A DNA stretch of 64,000 bases, taken from contig NZ_LISW01000007.1 in the NCBI RefSeq assembly GCF_001905735.1, forward strand, positions 147,600 through 211,599. The letters are read 5' to 3'. The DNA is from Streptomyces sp. CB01249 (GTDB taxonomy: Bacteria; Actinomycetota; Actinomycetes; Streptomycetales; Streptomycetaceae). Each line of letters starts with the position of its first letter. The first letter of the stretch is position 1. This document shows positions 10,724 to 19,692 of this stretch, one piece after another. Under the pieces are notes generated by a model that saw only the letters and a list, made by a program, of their open reading frames with translations, made no database searches and was not told the origin of the DNA. Both the position numbers and the translations under genes were made by a program.

Positions 10724-11470
10724 TGGCTCCGGCTCTTGGGCCAGGTCGGCGGGGCCGACGCCCGCGCGTCTGGCCAGCGCCACCGCGGCCAGCGTCGAGT
10801 GGACGCCCAGCTTCCCCAGCACGTTCTGCATGTGGGTGCGCACGGTGTGCGGGGAGAGGAACAGCCGCTCCGCGACCGCCTTGCGGCCCAGGCCCGCCAC
10901 CATGCACCGCAACACCTCGCGCTCGCGCGGGGTCAGCGACTCGACCAGCTTCTCGCTCTCGGTACGGTGCTTGCGGTCGGCCAGCAGCTCGCGCAGCACC
11001 CCCGTCAGCAGGGCGGCGGGCAGATGCGTCTCGTCGCGCAGCACCCCACGGATCACCGCGAGGAGCCGTTGCAGCGAGCTGTCCTTGGCGACCCAGCCGC
11101 AGGCCCCGGCCTGGAGGGCGAGCGCGGCCCGGGCCGGGTCGTCCTTCTCGGCGAGCACCACCGTACGCACCGAGGGACGCGCCACGCGGACCGCGCCGAC
11201 CAGGGCGATCCCGTCGACCGGACCGGGCTGCCCGGGTCCCTGGCGCGGGGCGGGCACGGCGAGGGCGCCCAGCTCCGCATCGGCCAGCAGCACGTCATAG
11301 CCCCGGCCCTCGGCCGCCGCGCGCTCCAGACAGCGCAGCGCCGCCGGGCCGCTGCCGGCCGCGGCCACCTCGACGTCCGCCTCGGCCGCGAGCGCGGCGG
11401 CGAGCGATTCGGCGAAGATCCGGTGGTCGTCCACCACGAGAACCCGGATACGGGCCACAGGCACCCCCAT
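10646..11470 (-). CDS. LuxR/NarL-family response regulator with repeat-encoded tail
   Basis: A 274-aa DNA-binding regulator. The receiver domain starts IRVLVVDDHRIFAESLA with acidic residues near 14-15, a candidate phospho-acceptor Asp in DVLLADAELG, and Lys in VVLAEKDDP. The C-terminal LuxR helix-turn-helix is LTPREREVLRCMVAGLGRKA followed by LSPHTVRTHMQNVLGKLGV. No histidine kinase is adjacent, so it is an orphan. The last 25 residues (starting GPVRRIMAGV) and the TAG stop are encoded by the palindromic element at 10561-10723, replacing the original C-terminus. An insertion rich in Pro/Gly lies within the receiver (APRQGPGQPGPVDG). Confidence 0.88.
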   Translation of the reverse strand: MGVPVARIRVLVVDDHRIFAESLAAALAAEADVEVAAAGSGPAALRCLERAAAEGRGYDVLLADAELGALAVPAPRQGPGQPGPVDGIALVGAVRVARPSVRTVVLAEKDDPARAALALQAGACGWVAKDSSLQRLLAVIRGVLRDETHLPAALLTGVLRELLADRKHRTESEKLVESLTPREREVLRCMVAGLGRKAVAERLFLSPHTVRTHMQNVLGKLGVHSTLAAVALARRAGVGPADLAQEPEPGPVRRIMAGVATPGTAPRRVAETPE

Positions 11471-11592
11471 GCTGTGTGTGACGGGGCGCCCGAGGCAGGC
11501 CCCGCCGCGCTGAGCCTCAGCGTACGGGCGGGGGCCCGGGGGAAAGGGAAATTGGCGGAACTTGTCCGGGGGTGCGCCCTAGGGTGGGGTGC

Positions 11593-12036
11593 ATGTTCCG
11601 TCTTGAGACAGAAGTGGACAAGGAACGGCGTGCGCTGCTGCACCGGGCGCTGCGGGACGACAACACCGCGCGCTCCCCGCACATGAGCGCCCTGCGCGCC
11701 CGCCCGGACGCGCAGGAGGAGCCGCTGCACGTCTGGGCGCTGGACGCCGAGGGGCGCCTCGCGGGGGGTCTCGCGGCCCGGACCTGGGCGAGCTGGCTCC
11801 ACCTGGAACTGCTGTGGGTCGACACCGCGCACCGGGGTTCCGGCCTCGGCGCGCGGCTGCTCGCCGAGGCGGAACGGGTGGCGCGGGCGGACCGGGCCTG
11901 CGTCCGCTCCCGGGTGGAGACCTGGGACTTCCAGGCCCCCGGCTTCTACCGGAAGCAGGGGTACGAGGTACGCGGACAGGTCGAGGACTTCCCGCCGGGC
12001 GTCACGGAGTTCACCCTCACGAAGGAACTCCGCTGA
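11593..12036 (+). CDS. GNAT-family N-acetyltransferase
   Basis: A 147-aa protein with the GNAT acetyl-CoA core: strand LHLELLWVDTAHRGSGLGAR carries the RGSGLG pyrophosphate loop (Q/R-x-x-G-x-G/A), followed by LLAEAERVARADRAC and the C-terminal substrate lobe FQAPGFYRKQGYEVRG. The acceptor is unknown. ATG 11593 has a purine-rich GGGTGGGG upstream. An in-frame GTG at 11572 would add seven residues. It stands alone between divergent luxR and convergent galK. Confidence 0.88.
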   Translation: MFRLETEVDKERRALLHRALRDDNTARSPHMSALRARPDAQEEPLHVWALDAEGRLAGGLAARTWASWLHLELLWVDTAHRGSGLGARLLAEAERVARADRACVRSRVETWDFQAPGFYRKQGYEVRGQVEDFPPGVTEFTLTKELR

Positions 12037-12058
12037 CGCCCGCGCGGGTCCGCGCCGG

Positions 12059-13228
12059 TCAGACCAGCCGGCGCGCCCCGGCCGACGGCACCGCCGGGAA
12101 GACGCCCGGGGTGCCGTAGCCGGCCGCGGTGAAGGCCTCCAGGACGGACTTGGTGACCGCGTCCGCCCGCTCCTCCTCGACCAGCACGATCGCCGAGCCG
12201 CCGAAGCCGCCCCCGGTCATCCGCGCCCCGAGCGCCCCGGCCGCGTTGGCCGCCTCGACCACGAGGTCGAGCTCCACGCAGGAGACCCGCAGGTCGTCGC
12301 GGAGCGAGACGTGCCCCGCCGTGAGGACCGGGCCCGCCGCGCGCACGTCGCCCGCGTCGAGCAGCGCGATGACCTGCTCGACGCGCTGGTTGTCGCCGAC
12401 CACATGGCGCACGTACCGGACGACGGACTCGTCCGCGCCCAGCTCCGCGAGCCGGTCCAGGGCGGCGCCCAGCTCCTCGTACGGCAGGTCGCGCAGGGTG
12501 GGTATGCCGAGCAGGCGGGCGCCCTCCTCGCAGCCGGCCCGGCGCTCCGCGTACGCGCCGTCGCCGAGCGCGTGCTTGACGCGGGTGTCGACCACCAGGA
12601 GCCGCAGCCCGTGCGCGGCCAGGTCGAAGGGCACCTGGCGGCGGCCGAGGTCCCGGGTGTCCAGGTGCAGGGCGTGGCCCTCGGTGCAGCAGGCGGACGC
12701 CATCTGGTCCATGACCCCGCAGGGGACGCCGACGAAGGCGTTCTCCGCGCGCTGGGCGAGGACCGCGAGCTCGGCCGCGTCGAGCCCGAGGCCGAAGAGG
12801 TCGTTGAGGGCGAGGGCGGTGACCACTTCGAGGGCGGCGGACGAGGAGAGCCCGGCGCCGGTGGGGACGGTGGAGGTCAGCTGGATGTCGGCGCCGGTGA
12901 CCTCGTGGCCCGCCTCGCGCAGCGCCCAGACGACGCCGGCCGGGTAGGCGGCCCAGCCGTGGCCCTCGTGGGGGGTCAGCCCGTCCACGCGGAGCCGGAC
13001 GACACCGCCGGGCACGTCGGTGGAGTGCAGCCGCAGCTCGCCGTCGGTGCGGCGGGACACCGCGGCGCGGGCGGTGTGCGGGAGGGCGAGCGGCATGACG
13101 AAGCCGTCGTTGAAGTCGGTGTACTCGCCGATCAGGTTGACCCGGCCGGGTGCGGCCCAGATCCCCTCGGGCTCGCTTCCGTACAGCGCGGTGAAGGAAG
13201 CGGTGAGCTCTGCGTGGTCCTCGGTCAT
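12059..13228 (-). CDS. galK: Galactokinase
   Basis: Phosphorylates alpha-D-galactose with ATP to galactose-1-phosphate, the first committed Leloir step. The 389-aa GHMP kinase shows the galactokinase signature [15 protein letters not shown] near residue 28, the ATP loop [14 protein letters not shown], and the third motif [15 protein letters not shown]. The ATG at 13226-13228 overlaps the galE stop (ATGA), so it is the last gene of galTEK and translationally coupled. Confidence 0.97.
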   Translation of the reverse strand: MTEDHAELTASFTALYGSEPEGIWAAPGRVNLIGEYTDFNDGFVMPLALPHTARAAVSRRTDGELRLHSTDVPGGVVRLRVDGLTPHEGHGWAAYPAGVVWALREAGHEVTGADIQLTSTVPTGAGLSSSAALEVVTALALNDLFGLGLDAAELAVLAQRAENAFVGVPCGVMDQMASACCTEGHALHLDTRDLGRRQVPFDLAAHGLRLLVVDTRVKHALGDGAYAERRAGCEEGARLLGIPTLRDLPYEELGAALDRLAELGADESVVRYVRHVVGDNQRVEQVIALLDAGDVRAAGPVLTAGHVSLRDDLRVSCVELDLVVEAANAAGALGARMTGGGFGGSAIVLVEEERADAVTKSVLEAFTAAGYGTPGVFPAVPSAGARRLV

Positions 13229-14205
13229 GGTGCGGTGGGCTCCTCTCGGCGGGCGAACGTCCAGGCGTCGGAGACGATTCCGGCCAGGTCGGCACGGGTC
13301 GGCTGCCAGCCGAGCCGTTCCCTGGCGGTGGCGGCGGAGGCGACGAGGACGGCCGGGTCACCGGCGCGGCGCGGGGCCGCGGTCTCGGGGACGGGGTGGC
13401 CGGTGACCTGGCGGACCGTCTCGATGACCTCGCGGACCGAGAAGCCGTTGCCGTTGCCGAGGTTGCAGATCAGGTGCTCGCCCGGGGTCGCGGCACCGAG
13501 GGCGAGCAGGTGCGCCTCGGCCAGGTCCGCGACGTGGATGTAGTCGCGGACGCAGGTGCCGTCCGGGGTCGGGTAGTCGTCGCCGTAGACGGAGATCGAC
13601 TCGCGCTGTCCCAGGGCGACCTGGAGGACCAGCGGGATGAGGTGGGACTCGGGGCTGTGGCGTTCGCCGAAGCCGCCGTACGCCCCGGCCACGTTGAAGT
13701 AGCGCAGCGAGACGGCGGCCAGGCCGTGGGCCGCGGCCTCCCCGGTGATCATGTGGTCGACGGCGAGCTTGGTCGCGCCGTACGGGCTGGTCGGGGCGGT
13801 GGGGTCGGTCTCCGTGATGGGGCTGGAGACCGGCTCGCCGTAGGTGGCCGCGGTGGAGGAGAAGACCAGGGTGCGGACTCCGGCGTCGCGCATCGCGGCG
13901 AGCAGGGCGGTGGAGCCGCCGACGTTGTTGAGCCAGTACTTCTCGGGGTCGGCGACGGACTCGCCGACCTGGGAGTACGCGGCGAAGTGGAGCACCCCGT
14001 CGTAGGAGGGGTCGAGCCACTTCGCGGCGTCCTGGACGCGGCCCTCGATGAAGTCGGCCCCGGCCGGGACGCCCTCGCGGAAGCCGGTGGAGAGGTCGTC
14101 CAGGACGGTGACGGTGTGGCCGGCCTCGATCAGGTGCTGGGCGACGACACTGCCCACGTAACCGGCGCCACCGGTGACCAGGTACTTCTTCGGGGTCTTG
14201 CTCAC
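13225..14205 (-). CDS. galE: UDP-glucose 4-epimerase
   Basis: NAD-dependent extended short-chain dehydrogenase that interconverts UDP-galactose and UDP-glucose. The 326-aa protein begins with the Rossmann motif [18 protein letters not shown]. It has the catalytic triad region [12 protein letters not shown] and [12 protein letters not shown] (Tyr and Lys), then the substrate segment [16 protein letters not shown]. The GTG start (14203-14205) overlaps the galT stop as GTGA, and the stop overlaps galK. It also supplies UDP-galactose for glycan synthesis, so an internal promoter is possible. The gal operon of S. lividans is known to have a second internal promoter. Confidence 0.97.
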   Translation of the reverse strand: MSKTPKKYLVTGGAGYVGSVVAQHLIEAGHTVTVLDDLSTGFREGVPAGADFIEGRVQDAAKWLDPSYDGVLHFAAYSQVGESVADPEKYWLNNVGGSTALLAAMRDAGVRTLVFSSTAATYGEPVSSPITETDPTAPTSPYGATKLAVDHMITGEAAAHGLAAVSLRYFNVAGAYGGFGERHSPESHLIPLVLQVALGQRESISVYGDDYPTPDGTCVRDYIHVADLAEAHLLALGAATPGEHLICNLGNGNGFSVREVIETVRQVTGHPVPETAAPRRAGDPAVLVASAATARERLGWQPTRADLAGIVSDAWTFARREEPTAP

Positions 14206-15245
14206 TGGCTCGCTACCTCTCGCAGTCGCTGGGCCGCGGTCTCCGGCGGCACGTCGTTGATGAACACGCTCATGCCGGATTCGGAACCCGCGAGGAACTT
14301 CAGCTTGCCGGAGGTCCGTCGGATGGTGAAAAGCTCGAGGTGGAGCCCGAAGTCCTCACGTCCGGGGACCCCGAACGGTGCCTGGTGCCAGGCGGAGATG
14401 TACGGGGTCGGCGGCTCTCCGGGTCCGAAGATCCGGTCGAATCGCCTCAACAGTTCCAGATAGACCTGTGGGAACTCCGTGCGCGCCTCCTTGTCGAGCT
14501 CCCGCAGGTCGGCGACGCGGCGGCGCGGGTGGAGGTGCACCTCGTACGGCCAGTGGGCCGCGTACGGGACGAAGGCGATCCAGTGCTCGGCGGCGAGCAC
14601 GATCCGGGAGCCGTCCTCCTCCTCGCGGGCGACCACGTCGTCGAAGAGGTTGCGGCCGGTCTTCGCGTGGTGGGCGGCCATCGAGCGGAGCATCAGCTCG
14701 GTGCGCGGGGTGACGAAGGGGTAGCCGTAGATCTGGCCGTGCGGGTGGCCGAGCGTGACGCCGATCTCGGCGCCCCGGTTCTCGAAGCAGAACACCTGCT
14801 TGACCTGCGGGAGCCGGGCCAGGGCGGCGGTGCGGTCGGTCCAGGCGTCCAGGACGAGACCGGCCTGCTCCTCGGTGAGGTCCGCGAAGGAGGCGTCGTG
14901 GTCCGAGGTGAAGCAGACGACCTCGCAGCGGCCGGAGTCGCCGGCGAGCGAGGGGAAGCGGTTCTCGAAGACGGCGACCTCGTAGTCGGGCTCCGGGATC
15001 TCGCTCTGCCGGCCCTCGCGCGACGGGCACAGCGGGCACTCGTCGGCGGGCGGGTGGTAGGTCCGGCCCTGGCGGTGCGAGGCGATGGCCACGCTGTCGC
15101 CGAGCAGGGGATCGCGCCGGATCTCGGACGAGGTGGAGACGGCGTCGAGGGGGCGCGTGTCGACGGCCTCGCGCACGAGGTCGTCGCGGCTGTCGTAGTA
15201 GATCAGCTCCCGGCCGTCGGCGAGCGTCGTAACCGTCTTCTTCAC
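14202..15245 (-). CDS. galT: Galactose-1-phosphate uridylyltransferase
   Basis: Transfers UMP between UDP-glucose and galactose-1-phosphate. The 347-aa HIT-superfamily protein shows the zinc-type cysteine pair CPLCPS, the active-site triad [12 protein letters not shown], the [16 protein letters not shown] block, and the C-terminal HLELFTI strand. I chose GTG 15243-15245 (V-K-K-T-V-T-T) because GGGAGGA lies 6 nt upstream. The longer frame would start within the promoter. It is the first gene of galTEK and divergent from a sodium/solute symporter. Confidence 0.95.
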   Translation of the reverse strand: MKKTVTTLADGRELIYYDSRDDLVREAVDTRPLDAVSTSSEIRRDPLLGDSVAIASHRQGRTYHPPADECPLCPSREGRQSEIPEPDYEVAVFENRFPSLAGDSGRCEVVCFTSDHDASFADLTEEQAGLVLDAWTDRTAALARLPQVKQVFCFENRGAEIGVTLGHPHGQIYGYPFVTPRTELMLRSMAAHHAKTGRNLFDDVVAREEEDGSRIVLAAEHWIAFVPYAAHWPYEVHLHPRRRVADLRELDKEARTEFPQVYLELLRRFDRIFGPGEPPTPYISAWHQAPFGVPGREDFGLHLELFTIRRTSGKLKFLAGSESGMSVFINDVPPETAAQRLREVASQ

Positions 15246-15264
15246 CAGACTCCTCCCACCAAAC

Positions 15265-15293
15265 ATAACCCAACACAATGAACCACAAGTCAA
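15265..15293 (-). promoter_or_regulatory. Putative galT promoter
   Basis: On the minus strand TTGACT (15288-15293) is followed, after 17 bp, by GGTTAT (15265-15270), about 20 nt before the GTG start. Between and around them short TTGTG/TGTTG repeats occur (TTGACTTGTGGTTCATTGTG). This recalls the repeat-rich galactose-inducible galP1 of S. lividans, but the exact correspondence was not checked. Confidence 0.5.
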
Positions 15294-15481
15294 CAGATGC
15301 GTCAATGAGTCGACGGCGGGGGCATACGGGCGGTGCGAGGAGGATCACGGCCGCTTGAAGGCTGTGATTTAGGCAATACGATCACAAACAAACAAAGAAC
15401 CTCATGGGAACTGTTCACTTTCCGAACACAAGAGCGTAGTTTCCTTCGGGTTCAGTTCGCGCAACGAAGCGAGACCCCCAC

Positions 15482-17152
15482 ATGCAATATCTGGCAGCAG
15501 GGCTCCGGCTCCCCACGAACGGGCTCGACTACACGATCCTGGCGATCTACTTCGTCGTCGTGCTCGGCATCGGCTTCGCCGCCCGGGCGAGTGTCAAGAC
15601 CAGCCTCGACTTCTTCCTCTCCGGACGGTCACTGCCCGCATGGGTGACCGGTCTGGCCTTCGTGGCGGCGAATCTCGGTGCCACCGAGATCCTCGGCATG
15701 GCGGCGACGGGCGCGCAGTACGGCGTCGCGGTGGTGCACTGGTACTGGATCGGCGCCATCCCCGCGATGGTCTTCCTCGGCCTCGTGATGATGCCGTTCT
15801 ACTACCGCTCGAAGGTGCGCTCGGTGCCGGAGTTCCTGCTCCAGCGCTTCGACAAGTCCGCGCACCTGCTGAGCTCCATACTCTTCGCCTTCTCGGCGAT
15901 CCTGATCGCGGGCGTCAACCTGTACGCCCTGTCGATCGTCGTGGAGGCGCTCCTCGGCTGGCCGCAGTGGGTCGCGATCGTCGTCGCGGGCCTCTTCGTC
16001 CTCGTCTACATCACGATCGGCGGGCTCTCCTCCGCGATCTACAACGAGGTGCTGCAGTTCTTCGTCATCCTCGCCGCGCTGATCCCGCTGACCCTGCTGG
16101 GCCTCAAGCGCGTCGGCGGCTGGGACGGGCTGAGCGATTCGCTGACGTCGAGTCACGGCTCGAACTTCATGTCGGCCTGGGGCGGCACCGGCATCGGTGA
16201 CGCCAACCCGCTCGGCGCCAACTGGCTGACGATCGTCCTCGGCCTCGGCTTCGTGCTCTCCTTCGGCTACTGGACGACGAACTTCGCCGAGGTGCAGCGC
16301 GCGCTGTCCGCGAAGAACCTCTCGGCCGCCCAGCGCACCCCGCTGATCGCCGCCTTCCCGAAGATGTTCATCGTCTTCGCCGTGATGATCCCGGGCCTGG
16401 TCGCCGCCGTGATCGTGCCGAACATCGGCACCGAGGGCTCCGGCACCACGTACAACGACGCGATCCCGCTGCTGATGCGCGAGCTGCTGCCCAACGGTGT
16501 GCTCGGCATCGCGGTGACCGGTCTGCTGGCCGCGTTCATGGCGGGCATGGCCGCCAACGTCTCCTCGTTCAACACCGTGTTCACCACGGACATCTGGGCG
16601 CGGTACGTGAAGAAGGACGAGTCGGACGCGTACTACCTGCGCTTCGGCCGGCTGATCACGGCGCTCGGCGTGCTGGCCTCCATCGGCACCGCGTTCATCG
16701 CCGCCAGCTTCTCGAACATCATGAGCTACCTCCAGACGCTCTTCTCGTTCTTCAACGTGCCGCTCTTCGTGGTCTTCATCATCGGCATGTTCTGGAAGCG
16801 CGCCTCGATGAAGTCCGGTGTCTGGGGCCTGCTCGCGGGCACCACGGCCGCGATGGTCAACTACTTCGTCATCTACAAGCAGGGCGTCATCGACATCCCG
16901 AGCGACCAGGGCGCCAACTTCGTCTCCGCGATCGTCGGCTTCGTCGCCGGCGCGGTCGTCATGATCGCGGTCACGCTCTTCACCGCTCCCAAGCCCGAGG
17001 CCGAACTCGCCGGTCTCGTCTACGGAACCGAGTCCCCGGGCGCCCCCGAGGTGCCCGAGGAGGGCGACAGCGCCTGGTACCGCAGGCCCGCACTCCTGGG
17101 CTGGGGAGCCATCGTGCTCGCCGCCCTGTGCTACGTCCCCTACTCGTTCTGA
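15482..17152 (+). CDS. Sodium:solute symporter (SSS family), probable galactose uptake
   Basis: A 556-aa integral-membrane transporter with about 14 hydrophobic segments. It carries SSS features: FLSGRSLPAWVTGLAFVAAN, NLGATEILGMAATGAQYG, an Arg-Ser-Val-Pro-Glu-Phe loop, ALSAKN after helix 7 and the SFNTVFTTDIW block near residue 365. Together these resemble the SGLT branch of Na+/sugar transporters. Divergence from galTEK over a shared 236-bp region makes galactose or a galactoside the best substrate guess; that is inference. The ATG at 15482 has only a weak purine stretch upstream. The small gene 15 bp downstream is probably co-transcribed. Confidence 0.9.
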   Translation: MQYLAAGLRLPTNGLDYTILAIYFVVVLGIGFAARASVKTSLDFFLSGRSLPAWVTGLAFVAANLGATEILGMAATGAQYGVAVVHWYWIGAIPAMVFLGLVMMPFYYRSKVRSVPEFLLQRFDKSAHLLSSILFAFSAILIAGVNLYALSIVVEALLGWPQWVAIVVAGLFVLVYITIGGLSSAIYNEVLQFFVILAALIPLTLLGLKRVGGWDGLSDSLTSSHGSNFMSAWGGTGIGDANPLGANWLTIVLGLGFVLSFGYWTTNFAEVQRALSAKNLSAAQRTPLIAAFPKMFIVFAVMIPGLVAAVIVPNIGTEGSGTTYNDAIPLLMRELLPNGVLGIAVTGLLAAFMAGMAANVSSFNTVFTTDIWARYVKKDESDAYYLRFGRLITALGVLASIGTAFIAASFSNIMSYLQTLFSFFNVPLFVVFIIGMFWKRASMKSGVWGLLAGTTAAMVNYFVIYKQGVIDIPSDQGANFVSAIVGFVAGAVVMIAVTLFTAPKPEAELAGLVYGTESPGAPEVPEEGDSAWYRRPALLGWGAIVLAALCYVPYSF

Positions 17153-17167
17153 TCGGAGTACCCCACC

Positions 17168-17458
17168 ATGTCCGACCTGCACAAGGAAGTCTCCGACCTG
17201 GAGCAGAAGTCCGCCACGGCGGCCCGCCTCTTCGACATCCGGCGGATCATCGGCGGCCTCTTCGTGGTCTACGGAATCATCGTGACGATCGCCGGGATCA
17301 GCCCGTCCGACGCGGACCTGAAGAAGGCCCAGGGCGTCCACATCAACCTCTGGACCGGCCTCGCCATGCTGGCGCTCGGCCTGTTCTTCCTGGTCTGGAT
17401 GAAGCTGCGCCCGGCCCAGGCGCCGGAGCACGCGCCGGAGGAGACCCCGGAGAGCTAG
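17168..17458 (+). CDS. Small two-helix membrane protein linked to the symporter
   Basis: A 96-aa protein with a charged N-terminus and two membrane helices, RIIGGLFVVYGIIVTIAGI (about 26-44) and LWTGLAMLALGLFFLVWMKL (about 62-81), followed by an acidic Pro/Glu-rich tail. It starts 15 bp after the symporter stop behind GGAG, which argues for a shared transcript and a role as an accessory subunit or stabiliser. I do not recognise a named family. Confidence 0.8.
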   Translation: MSDLHKEVSDLEQKSATAARLFDIRRIIGGLFVVYGIIVTIAGISPSDADLKKAQGVHINLWTGLAMLALGLFFLVWMKLRPAQAPEHAPEETPES

Positions 17459-17474
17459 TACGCCGGTACGCCCA

Positions 17475-17516
17475 GCAGGGGCCGGACACCGTCAGCCGAC
17501 GGGGTCCGGCCCCTGC
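17475..17516. terminator. Hairpin terminator, copy A of a duplicated 41-bp repeat
   Basis: A 13-bp perfect stem (GCAGGGGCCGGAC with GTCCGGCCCCTGC), one mismatch, then CCGTC/GACGG around an AGCC loop. It ends the symporter unit. The 41 bases 17475-17515 recur exactly at 24179-24219 on the other side of the Dap operon. Similarity continues outwards on both sides (TACG.CC before, CGCGT.CCCG after). Confidence 0.9.
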
Positions 17517-17541
17517 CGCGTTCCCGTGTCCCGGGCGCCCC

Positions 17542-17691
17542 GGAATTGTGAATTCCCTTTCAGGGCCGAATGTCATTCACCAATCAACCATTTCCACATA
17601 CTGGAATAAAGATTGATCGGGTCGTCATTTCGTGCCAGGATCCAGGACGGCCGAGCAGCGACGGGGGTCCCTCGGCCAGGGGGAGTACACA
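17542..17691 (+). promoter_or_regulatory. AT-rich upstream region of the Dap operon
   Basis: This stretch is much lower in GC than its surroundings. It contains two dyads, GGAATTGTGAATTCC (17542-17556) and GAATGTCATTC (17568-17578), and further down TTGATC with CAGGAT 17 bp later as a possible promoter. The dyads do not fit the Zur or iron-box patterns I know, so the regulator is unidentified. A good ribosome site, GGGGAG, lies at 17680-17685. Confidence 0.4.
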
Positions 17692-18678
17692 GTGATAGCA
17701 GAAGAAGTCTATGACCTGGTGCTGGACGACGTCTTCGTCCGGCTCGACCAATTAGTTCCCGGCAGCATCCTCTACCTCAAGCTGGAAGGCCTCAATCCAG
17801 CGGGCTCGGTCAAACTCAAGACCGCGGTCGCCCTGGTCCGTGACGCGGAGGAGCAGGCCGAGAAATCGCGGCGCACCTTTCCGCGGACCCGGCTCATCGA
17901 ATCGACATCAGGAAACCTCGGCGTCGCCCTCGCCATGGTGTGCGCGGCCAAGGGGTACGCGCTCACCTGCGTCACGGACCCGAATGCCAACCGCCAGTCG
18001 CTCCAGCTGATGCGGGCGCTCGGCGCGGAGGTCGTCGTCATCGACGCCCCCGACGCCAACGGCGGCTTCCTCCAGTCGCGGATCAACTACATCAGGCGGC
18101 GGCTGCGCCGTGAGCCGCACACCCACTGGCTGAACCAGTACGCCAACCCCGCGGGCCCCGCCGCACACCGGGACCGCACCGGGCGGGCCATCGTCGAGCA
18201 CATCGGCCACCCGGACTTCGTCTTCGTCGGCGCGGGCACCACGGGCACGCTGATGGGCTGCGCGGCCTACCTGCGCGCACACAGCCCGCGGACCCGCATC
18301 GTCGCCGTCGACACCGTGGGGTCGGTCACCTTCGGCACCCCGGCCGCCCCGCGCCACATCCCGGGCCTGGGCACCAGCCGGCGGCCCGAGATCCTCGACC
18401 CGACGCTGGTGGACGACCTCGTCCTCGTTCCCGAGCCGGAGGCCGTCGCCATGTGCCGCTCCCTCGCCAGGGAACGCGGTCTGCTCTTCGGCGGATCGAC
18501 CGGGACGGTGCTCGCCGCCGTACAGAAAGCGGCGAAAGACATTCCGGAGGGGAGCACGGTGGTGGCCCTCTCACCCGATTTCGGCGACCGCTATCTCGAC
18601 ACCCTTTACGACGACCCATGGGTGACGGAGCGCTGGCCCGACACGAACAACGGAACAATGCCTCGGGCTCAGGCCTGA
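17692..18678 (+). CDS. SbnA-like PLP enzyme, N-(2-amino-2-carboxyethyl)-L-glutamate synthase family
   Basis: Fold-type II PLP enzyme (cysteine-synthase superfamily, 328 aa). By the SbnA model it joins O-phospho-L-serine and L-glutamate into N-(2-amino-2-carboxyethyl)-glutamate. Visible motifs are LNPAGSVKLKTA with the PLP lysine, ESTSGNLGVALAMVCAAKG, the phosphate-binding GAGTTGTLMG, and LLFGGSTGTVLAA. The GTG at 17692 follows GGGGAG. It is first in a five-gene operon, with an SbnB-like gene 12 bp downstream, which strongly supports Dap synthesis over ordinary cysteine synthesis. A TTA leucine codon at 17752-17754 (codon 21) implies dependence on the bldA tRNA. Confidence 0.88.
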   Translation: MIAEEVYDLVLDDVFVRLDQLVPGSILYLKLEGLNPAGSVKLKTAVALVRDAEEQAEKSRRTFPRTRLIESTSGNLGVALAMVCAAKGYALTCVTDPNANRQSLQLMRALGAEVVVIDAPDANGGFLQSRINYIRRRLRREPHTHWLNQYANPAGPAAHRDRTGRAIVEHIGHPDFVFVGAGTTGTLMGCAAYLRAHSPRTRIVAVDTVGSVTFGTPAAPRHIPGLGTSRRPEILDPTLVDDLVLVPEPEAVAMCRSLARERGLLFGGSTGTVLAAVQKAAKDIPEGSTVVALSPDFGDRYLDTLYDDPWVTERWPDTNNGTMPRAQA

Positions 18679-18690
18679 CAAGGGGGAGAA

Positions 18691-19692
18691 ATGTTCGACT
18701 TCGACATTGTCACCGGTAAGGCCGTTCAGGAGATCCTGCGGAATTCCCGGACCTCGGTGCTCGACATCGTGGAACGCGCCTATCTGGCGCACGAACGGGG
18801 TGACTCGGTCAACCCCGACAGCTATTTCCTGCGCTTCCCCGACAAGCCCGACTCGCGGATCATCGCGCTGCCCGCCTTCCTCGGCGACGACGTCCAGCTC
18901 GCCGGTATCAAGTGGATCGCCAGCTTCCCCCGGAACACCGCCTCCGGTCTGCCCCGGGCGGCTGCGGTCCTCGTGCTCAACGACTACGAGACCGGCTATC
19001 CGGTCGCCTGCATGGAGGCCGCGGGGATCAGCGCGGCGCGCACCGCCGCTTCGGCCGCCGTCGCCGCCCGTACGCTGCGGCCCGACGGGCACCGGGGCAC
19101 CACGGTCGCCGTCGTCGGCGGCGGAGTCATCGCCCGCAACATCTGCGACTACCTGCACGCCTCGGGATGCGACCCGGACGCGTATCTGGTGCACGACATC
19201 CACGAGCCGTCCGGCCAGGCGCTCGCCGATCACATCCGCGTCACGCAGGGCCGCACCGCGTCCTTCACCGCGGACCTCGACACCGCCCTCGCGGCCGACA
19301 CGGTCGTGTTCGCCACGACGGCGCTCGAACCGTACGTCACCCGGCCGTTCGCGGCGGGTCAGGTGGTCCTCAACATCTCGCTGCGGGACCTGACGCCCGA
19401 GGTCGTCCTGGGCGCGGAGAACATCCTGGACGACGTCGACCACTGCCTGAAGGCCAACACCTCGCCGCATCTGGCCGAACAGCTCTCCGGCTCCCGCTCC
19501 TTCGTCACCGGGACCCTCGCGGCCGTGCTGAACGGCGAGGTCACCCCGGACCCCGCCCGGCCGGTGATCTTCTCGCCCTTCGGGCTCGGGGTCCTCGACC
19601 TGGCCGTCGGCACCCATGTCCTCACCCAGGCGCGCGCCGACGGCACGGCGCTGGCGGTGCCGGACTTCTTCGGGGAGACCAGCCGATGGTGA
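18691..19692 (+). CDS. SbnB-like dehydrogenase, 2,3-diaminopropionate formation
   Basis: Ornithine-cyclodeaminase/mu-crystallin superfamily, 333 aa. By the SbnB model it oxidatively cleaves the SbnA product with NAD+ to L-2,3-diaminopropionate plus 2-oxoglutarate. Motifs include the N-terminal substrate lobe FLGDDVQLAGIKWIASFPRN, the dinucleotide-binding TVAVVGGGVIARNICDYL near residue 145, and ILDDVDHCLKANTSPHLAEQ. It starts 12 bp after the previous gene behind GGGGGAG and overlaps the next gene by 7 bp. Pairing with the SbnA-like gene is the diagnostic evidence. Confidence 0.9.
   Translation: MFDFDIVTGKAVQEILRNSRTSVLDIVERAYLAHERGDSVNPDSYFLRFPDKPDSRIIALPAFLGDDVQLAGIKWIASFPRNTASGLPRAAAVLVLNDYETGYPVACMEAAGISAARTAASAAVAARTLRPDGHRGTTVAVVGGGVIARNICDYLHASGCDPDAYLVHDIHEPSGQALADHIRVTQGRTASFTADLDTALAADTVVFATTALEPYVTRPFAAGQVVLNISLRDLTPEVVLGAENILDDVDHCLKANTSPHLAEQLSGSRSFVTGTLAAVLNGEVTPDPARPVIFSPFGLGVLDLAVGTHVLTQARADGTALAVPDFFGETSRW

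Noticed and set aside
17568-17578. Zur box upstream of the Dap operon
   Set aside because: GAATGTCATTC has only 5-bp arms and lacks the flanking TG/CA positions of the Streptomyces Zur consensus.
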